A stretch of 64,000 nucleotides of DNA from Parablautia muri (GTDB lineage: Bacteria; Bacillota; Clostridia; Lachnospirales; Lachnospiraceae), in contig NZ_QZDT01000015.1 in the NCBI RefSeq assembly GCF_009917485.1, positions 1 to 64,000 on the forward strand, given 5' to 3'. Positions 59,751-64,000 of the stretch are shown piece after piece; within the stretch, counting starts at the first letter, position 1; each line of letters opens with the position of its first letter. A program made the position numbers and the translations under genes. The notes under the pieces are model-generated. The model had not been told where the DNA came from. It did no database searches and saw nothing but the letters and a program-made list of their open reading frames with translations.

Positions 59751-60899
59751 ATGGAAAATTTGATTGGTTATGTAAAAAAATGGGGTAAATATACTTTCTC
59801 GGAAAAAACCTTTAACGAGGTAGATAGCCTGGTCTTATGTCAGCTGGTTTATCTAAACTATGAGCAGTATGTACCGGCTTTCAGTGAAAAAAGCGCGCCT
59901 GTAAGTATTGGCAGTATTTGGGAAGACCCCCAGTGGGAGCAGATTTTAGAGGATTACTGGTATAAAGAAAATAACAGGGAGCTTTTTGAGGTAGTGGCAA
60001 AGTCAGCAAGATTTAGCCGGATGAAAATGAATTATTACATCAATGTGATTGATGAAGAACAGCAGACCCAGTTTTCGGCCATGTCCTATTTTCTTGAAGA
60101 CGGAAAGGTTTATATTGCGTATCGTGGAACGGATGCAACCATTGTGGGGTGGAAGGAAGACTTAAACCTTGCATTTTCAAAGCCGTTGCGCAGCCAGTAC
60201 CTGGCAGTAGAATATATGGAGCAGGTGACCGGTGAGATGGCAAGTGATCGATATACAGGTTATTATTCGGGCGGCCACTCTAAAGGAGGCAACCTGGCGG
60301 TATACGGGGCTATGAACTGCAAGGATGAGACGAGGGCAAAACTGCTCCGGATTTTTAATCATGACGGTCCAGGATTCCGGCCGGAAATTAAGGCTCAGGG
60401 GAATTTTCGGGCAATTTCAGACAGAATAACTAAGTTTATTCCCAGAGCTTCCCTTGTAGGGATGATTTTGGAGGAGGAAAGTGATTATGAGGTGATTGAA
60501 AGCTGGGGAATAGGATTGTTCCAACATAATACCTACAGCTGGAAGGTGGAGGATGGCGCTTTCGTTCGGGCGAAAAATAGAACCGGTGCTAAGGTTCTGC
60601 GCGATGTTGCTTTAAATGAATGGATTCTTTCACTTACCGAGGAGCAGACTCATTTATTTGTAGATACCTTGTATGAGATAGTGTCAGCAGCGCAGGTCTC
60701 CAATGTGTTTGAATTTGAGGCGGACTGGAAAAAGTGTGTGCAAAATGTAATGCTGGCGGCTAAAGAGGTGGACGAGGAGACCAAAAAAGGAATCCAAAAG
60801 ACAATACAGTTATTTTTTCAGATCTTATTCGAAAATGTAAAAGCGCAAGGATGGCATCTTAAAAAGGAAGAAATATTCCGATCGGACATTGACTCTTGA
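59751..60899 (+). CDS. DUF2974 alpha/beta hydrolase-like protein
   Basis: A 382-residue protein of the Mbeg1-like DUF2974 family. The nucleophile elbow GGHSKGGNLA near residue 175 has the usual GxSxG-like Ser, YIAYRGTDATIVGWKEDLNLAF near 125 and GPGFRPE near 208 are lipase-like blocks. It should be a cytoplasmic esterase or lipase. ATG 59751 with AAAGGTGG 9 nt upstream is preferred to an in-frame GTG 9 nt earlier. It is usually found in several copies in Firmicutes and has no known substrate. Confidence 0.78.
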   Translation: MENLIGYVKKWGKYTFSEKTFNEVDSLVLCQLVYLNYEQYVPAFSEKSAPVSIGSIWEDPQWEQILEDYWYKENNRELFEVVAKSARFSRMKMNYYINVIDEEQQTQFSAMSYFLEDGKVYIAYRGTDATIVGWKEDLNLAFSKPLRSQYLAVEYMEQVTGEMASDRYTGYYSGGHSKGGNLAVYGAMNCKDETRAKLLRIFNHDGPGFRPEIKAQGNFRAISDRITKFIPRASLVGMILEEESDYEVIESWGIGLFQHNTYSWKVEDGAFVRAKNRTGAKVLRDVALNEWILSLTEEQTHLFVDTLYEIVSAAQVSNVFEFEADWKKCVQNVMLAAKEVDEETKKGIQKTIQLFFQILFENVKAQGWHLKKEEIFRSDIDS

Positions 60900-60938
60900 A
60901 GGTGCATTCCAATTTACAAAAGCAGCAGGGGGCGTAAC

Positions 60939-60968
60939 GTTTGGAAGTAAACTTCCAAACTCTTTATT
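60939..60968 (+). terminator. Terminator after the DUF2974 gene
   Basis: GTTTGGAAG (60939-60947) pairs perfectly with CTTCCAAAC (60952-60960), loop TAAA, followed by TCTTTATT. Confidence 0.75.
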
Positions 60969-60976
60969 GGCGGCAG

Positions 60977-61006
60977 TATCGCAAGCAAAGCCTGCGATAT
61001 GCGGAG
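60977..61006 (+). repeat. Hairpin leader element before the acyltransferase gene
   Basis: TATCGCA (60977-60983) pairs with TGCGATA (60993-60999); TGCGGAGGG follows and is the ribosome site of ATG 61016. The flanks GGCAGTATCGCAAGC match the hairpin at 48775-48796, 12 kb upstream. Confidence 0.6.
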
Positions 61007-61015
61007 GGTATAAAG

Positions 61016-62131
61016 ATGAAAACAAATACAGGGGAGAACAGGCAGTTTAGGATTTTGTCCGCATTGGGCATTATTTTAGTGGTGGTTGGACATTTGGGAT
61101 ATAACCTGCTGGATATAGGCGGATTATTTCCATACTATTCTTTTCATGTGTTCATTTTTTTATTTGTATCGGGATACTTTTACAAGGAACAGGCGCAGGA
61201 GGATATCGTTGGATATATTTTAAAAAAGTGTGTCACATTAATGGTTCCTTACTTTTTGTGGAATCTGTTTTATGGAATATTGGCACAAGTACTTCACAAG
61301 GTAGGCTTTTCTTTCGGAGAAAACCTGTCTTTTAAAACACTTTTCCTTTCTCCTTTTTTAGATGGACACCAATTTTTATACAATTTTTCGGCATGGTTTG
61401 TTCCGGCGCTGTTTTTGATTGAAATAATAAATGTGGTGATGCGGAAAGCTCTGGAAATCCTTCATTTGAAAAATGAGTGGCTTATCTTAGCAGTATGTTT
61501 GCTTCTGGGGATGGTAACGGTACAGCTGGCAATTGGAGGACATGTCTGGGGGCTGTATAAACTTCCGGGAAGACTTTTGCTTATGCTACCGGGCTTTCAA
61601 ATGGGAAGAATTTACAGGGAAAAGCTGGAAATCCATGATACGTTGCCAGATGGAATCTATTTTCTAATCGTGATAGGAGCCCAGGTTTTCATTTCTATTT
61701 TTTGTGCAGGACTTGCATTTGGCGCAGTGTGGGTTGGAAGTTTTGCCAATGGTCCGGTGGTGCCCTATCTTACGGTGATGACAGGAATTGCATTTTGGCT
61801 GAGAATCGCAAAGATAATTGGTTCGGTTCCTAATATTTCAGAGAAGTTAGTCTATATTGGGAGGAATACATATTCTATTATGATGCATCATGCGGCGGTG
61901 TTTGTGCTGGTGAATGGAGCATTCTATCTGTGCAGTCTGTTAACACCCTTGTGCAAAGAGTTCGACAGAGAAATGTTTTTTTATGATATTGGATACGTAT
62001 ATTTGGCAGGAGGAACAGAGGGAAGTAAGTGGATATTTCTGCTGGCCGGAATTGGCGTGCCGCTTTTGATAGAAAAAGGCGTGATAAAATTGAAAATGAA
62101 TATTAAGTACGGAAGTGGAGAACGAAAATGA
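61016..62131 (+). CDS. Acyltransferase 3 family membrane protein
   Basis: A 371-residue protein with about ten helices. The start REILSALGIILVVVGHLGYN-like QFRILSALGIILVVVGHLGYN carries the His typical of the acyltransferase 3/OafA family, and YYSFHVFIFLFVSGYF is the second hallmark. Such proteins O-acylate cell-wall or surface glycans. The start ATG 61016 follows CGGAGGG. It overlaps the next gene by 4 nt (ATGA). Confidence 0.85.
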   Translation: MKTNTGENRQFRILSALGIILVVVGHLGYNLLDIGGLFPYYSFHVFIFLFVSGYFYKEQAQEDIVGYILKKCVTLMVPYFLWNLFYGILAQVLHKVGFSFGENLSFKTLFLSPFLDGHQFLYNFSAWFVPALFLIEIINVVMRKALEILHLKNEWLILAVCLLLGMVTVQLAIGGHVWGLYKLPGRLLLMLPGFQMGRIYREKLEIHDTLPDGIYFLIVIGAQVFISIFCAGLAFGAVWVGSFANGPVVPYLTVMTGIAFWLRIAKIIGSVPNISEKLVYIGRNTYSIMMHHAAVFVLVNGAFYLCSLLTPLCKEFDREMFFYDIGYVYLAGGTEGSKWIFLLAGIGVPLLIEKGVIKLKMNIKYGSGERK

Positions 62132-63489
62132 AGGAAAAGAACGACTTAACACAGGGAAGCGTGGGGAGAAATCTCATTCTGTTTGCCCTGCCTTATCTTT
62201 TATCCAGCTTTATGCAGACCTTTTACGGGATGGCGGATTTGTTTGTGGTGGGAGTGTATAATGGTTCTAAGACAACGACTGCGGTATCCATAGGCAGTCA
62301 GGTGATGCATATGCTGACAGTCATTATCATAGGATTTGTTATGGGAACCACGGTACAGATTGGACAGTGTGTGGGAGCCAGGGATGAAAAGTCGGCTGCA
62401 GATACGGTAGGAACATCGACTGTATTTTTTTCCGTGTTCGCAGCCCTGGTAACAGCAGCGCTGCTTTTGTGCACGGCGCCGATTGTTAAAGTTATGTTAA
62501 CGCCGGGGGAAGCAGTGGAGGAGACGAAAACTTATCTGCTGATTTGTTTTGCAGGGGTTCCGTTTATTGTCGCCTACAATGTAATCAGCGGCATTTTTCG
62601 TGGAACGGGCGATTCCAAAAGACCTATGTATTTCGTGGCGGCAGCCTGTGTGACAAATGTCGTGCTGGATTTCGTATTTATTGGTATGTGCGGCTTGGGC
62701 GCCGCTGGCGCCGCCCTTGGTACGGTCTGTGGACAGGCAGTGAGCGTAGTGGTTTCTCTCCTGGTGATACGAAGACAAAACCTGGGATTTAGGGTGGGCA
62801 GAGAGAACTTTCGAGTGGACAGGGAAGTGATTTCCAGGATTCTGAAGGTGGGAACGCCTGTTGCCATGCAGGATGGTTTCATCCAGGTTGCGTTTATTGT
62901 GATTACTGTGATTGCCAATAGTCGGGGACTGATTGTATCGGCAGCAGTAGGAATCGTGGAAAAGCTGATTGGGTTCATGTTTCTGGTGCCTTCCGCATTT
63001 TTGTCCGCAATTTCCACCATCACGGCACAGAATATGGGAGCGAACAAACCACAGAGGGCCAAAAGGTCACTGTATTATAGTCTGATTATTACGGTGAGCT
63101 GGGGACTTTTGTGTGCGCTTTACAATCAATTCCTGCCACACACACTGGTGGGAATCTTTACCAGGGATGAGGCTGTTCTTTTGGCAGGTTGTGAGTATCT
63201 GCGGTCATATGCCTTTGACTGTGCATTTGCGGCAGTGCATTTTTGCTTTAGCGGGTATTTTTGTGGTAATCAGAAATCCATGGTATCTTTTATTCATAAT
63301 ATAGCTGCAATTATACTCGTCCGTATTCCCGGAGCCTGGCTGGCGAGCAGGTTCTTTCAGGATTCGCTTTATCCAATGGGGTGGGCGGCGCCCCTTGGTT
63401 CTTTGCTGTCAGCGCTTATTTGTGTTGGATTTTATGTGTATTACAGGAAAAAACAAAAAATATTAGCACTCACTATTGACGAGTGCTAA
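62128..63489 (+). CDS. MATE family efflux transporter, copy 2
   Basis: A 453-residue NorM/DinF-like protein with twelve helices. SFMQTFYGMADLFVVGVYNGSKTTTAVSIGSQVMH near the N-terminus and the mirror segment VGTPVAMQDGFIQVAFIVITVIANSRG near residue 250 show the two MATE halves. The last nine codons (about 63463-63489) form a CIRCE sequence, so the C-terminal residues LALTIDEC also encode an operator for the next gene. ATG 62128 overlaps the acyltransferase stop. The substrate is unknown. Confidence 0.88.
   Translation: MKEKNDLTQGSVGRNLILFALPYLLSSFMQTFYGMADLFVVGVYNGSKTTTAVSIGSQVMHMLTVIIIGFVMGTTVQIGQCVGARDEKSAADTVGTSTVFFSVFAALVTAALLLCTAPIVKVMLTPGEAVEETKTYLLICFAGVPFIVAYNVISGIFRGTGDSKRPMYFVAAACVTNVVLDFVFIGMCGLGAAGAALGTVCGQAVSVVVSLLVIRRQNLGFRVGRENFRVDREVISRILKVGTPVAMQDGFIQVAFIVITVIANSRGLIVSAAVGIVEKLIGFMFLVPSAFLSAISTITAQNMGANKPQRAKRSLYYSLIITVSWGLLCALYNQFLPHTLVGIFTRDEAVLLAGCEYLRSYAFDCAFAAVHFCFSGYFCGNQKSMVSFIHNIAAIILVRIPGAWLASRFFQDSLYPMGWAAPLGSLLSALICVGFYVYYRKKQKILALTIDEC
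63463..63489. promoter_or_regulatory. CIRCE operator (HrcA binding site)
   Basis: TTAGCACTC (63463-63471), a 9-nt spacer and GAGTGCTAA (63481-63489) is a perfect CIRCE inverted repeat. The right arm contains the stop codon (TAA, 63487-63489) of the upstream MATE gene. It overlaps the -35 region of the clpB promoter, so HrcA would block transcription. Confidence 0.95.
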
Positions 63490-63504
63490 TAAAAGTGTTA
63501 TATT
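63476..63504 (+). promoter_or_regulatory. SigA promoter of clpB under CIRCE control
   Basis: TTGACG (63476-63481), a 17-nt spacer and TATATT (63499-63504). The -35 is inside the CIRCE. The leader 63505-63686 is about 180 nt long, AT-rich, with a small CCGG-based hairpin near 63600-63616 and no other feature. Confidence 0.75.
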
Positions 63505-63686
63505 CATACTATAACAAGGGGACAAAAATAAGTAAGAAATAAGCTGGATATACTGTAAGTAAATATTTTTTTATATATTAAGATAAATTCAGGTATCAGT
63601 CCGGCAGGACCGGCTTTCAATTTAACTGTATTTAGCTATATAGAAAAACAGGCATTTACTTATGGTAAAGGCAGAGAGGAGTGTTT

Positions 63687-64000
63687 ATGAATATATCAAA
63701 ATTTACACAAAAATCCATGCAAGCCGTAGAAGGCTGCGAGAAGCTTGCATATGAATACGGCAATCAGGAAATTGAGCAGGAGCACCTTCTATACAGCCTG
63801 CTGACCATTGACGACAGCCTGATTTTAAAATTAGTTGAAAAAATGGAAATTAACACCCAGTACTTCTTAAATAAGGTGGAGGAAGCACTAAGCCGGAGAG
63901 TGAAGGTGCAGGGAGGCCAGGTACACGTGGGGCAGGATCTGAATAAAGTGCTGGTTTCCGCAGAAGATGAGGCGAGGACGCTCTCTGACGAATATGTGTC
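63687..64000 (+). CDS. clpB: ClpB-type ATP-dependent disaggregase, N-terminal part (cut by window edge)
   Basis: The first 104 codons of a ClpB/Hsp104 chaperone. MNISKFTQKSMQAVEGC and the Clp-N blocks GNQEIEQEHLLYSLLT and LNKVLVSAEDEARTLSDEYV match ClpB repeats. ClpB disaggregates proteins with DnaK. AGAGAGGA lies 6 to 7 nt before ATG 63687. It is controlled by the CIRCE element just upstream. The ATPase domains lie beyond the right edge. Confidence 0.92.
   Translation, partial: MNISKFTQKSMQAVEGCEKLAYEYGNQEIEQEHLLYSLLTIDDSLILKLVEKMEINTQYFLNKVEEALSRRVKVQGGQVHVGQDLNKVLVSAEDEARTLSDEYV

Noticed and set aside
62574-63062. A 162-codon minus-strand frame opposite the second MATE gene
   Set aside because: Overlaps a well supported transporter and has Thr/Pro-rich shadow composition.
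1-64000. CRISPR arrays, insertion sequences, tRNA genes
   Set aside because: No regularly spaced direct repeats, transposase genes or CCA-ended cloverleaf sequences were found on reading either strand.

Overview
The window reads as chromosomal DNA of a spore-forming, low-to-mid GC Gram-positive anaerobe of the Clostridia, most likely a member of the Lachnospiraceae. Supporting signs are an alpha/beta-type small acid-soluble spore protein, a YtvI-type sporulation membrane protein, a valS T-box riboswitch, a CIRCE heat-shock operator, strong GGAGG ribosome sites with some GTG and TTG starts, and the tig-clpP-clpX-lon-engB gene order. I see no phage, insertion sequence, CRISPR array, tRNA or rRNA gene inside the window.

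Layout. 1-600 is a non-coding AT-rich stretch with a cluster of DnaA-box-like sequences. 600-4100 holds alpha-glucan enzymes (GH13 and MalQ) and a CYTH protein. 4300-7100 holds small housekeeping genes (DJ-1, CBS pair, GreA-like, SASP, ECF-S). 7100-19860 is a long plus-strand run of protein quality control (trigger factor, ClpP, ClpX, Lon), EngB, YtvI, a D-2-hydroxyacid dehydrogenase, TruA, VanZ, a DUF308 protein, a HIT protein and an aldose epimerase. 19860-20450 is a decayed region with a small pseudogene. 20450-24780 holds an MFS transporter whose Shine-Dalgarno lies in a hairpin, then T-box and valS. 25130-30050 is a pilus or secretion-like cluster: secreted transglutaminase, PilC/GspF-like protein, four tightly packed single-anchor proteins and a PilT-like ATPase. 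30300-34020 is a two-component system with a lipoprotein.

34100-39600 holds a flavoprotein, a large minus-strand MBL/beta-CASP nuclease-like protein with a repeat-bearing C-terminus, a stand-alone DAK/FakA-like domain, an HD protein, a DUF554 protein and an Rrf2 regulator. 39890-42780 is an ABC exporter with two membrane subunits. 42840-48120 holds metY, a minus-strand ECF sigma factor with a membrane partner carrying an FtsX-like outer domain, an HPt protein and aspS. 48130-52760 holds a lipoprotein, an elaborate hairpin-rich leader, a second flavoprotein, a frameshifted azlC with azlD, and a second malQ. 52830-64000 holds bactofilin with a degenerate LytM protein, birA, two MATE transporters, a sodium/alanine symporter, a DUF3810 metalloprotease-like protein, a DUF2974 hydrolase, an acyltransferase and the start of clpB behind a CIRCE element.

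The most unusual content is (a) the PilT-only pilus-like cluster, (b) short hairpin elements that recur in front of genes and end in the Shine-Dalgarno of the next gene, (c) four beta-alpha-beta TGW repeats on the MBL protein, (d) the FtsX-like domain used as a likely anti-sigma sensor, (e) a CIRCE operator that doubles as the 3' end of a coding sequence, and (f) a G6 tract that splits azlC. All calls are from reading the sequence. No database search, folding program or alignment was run.
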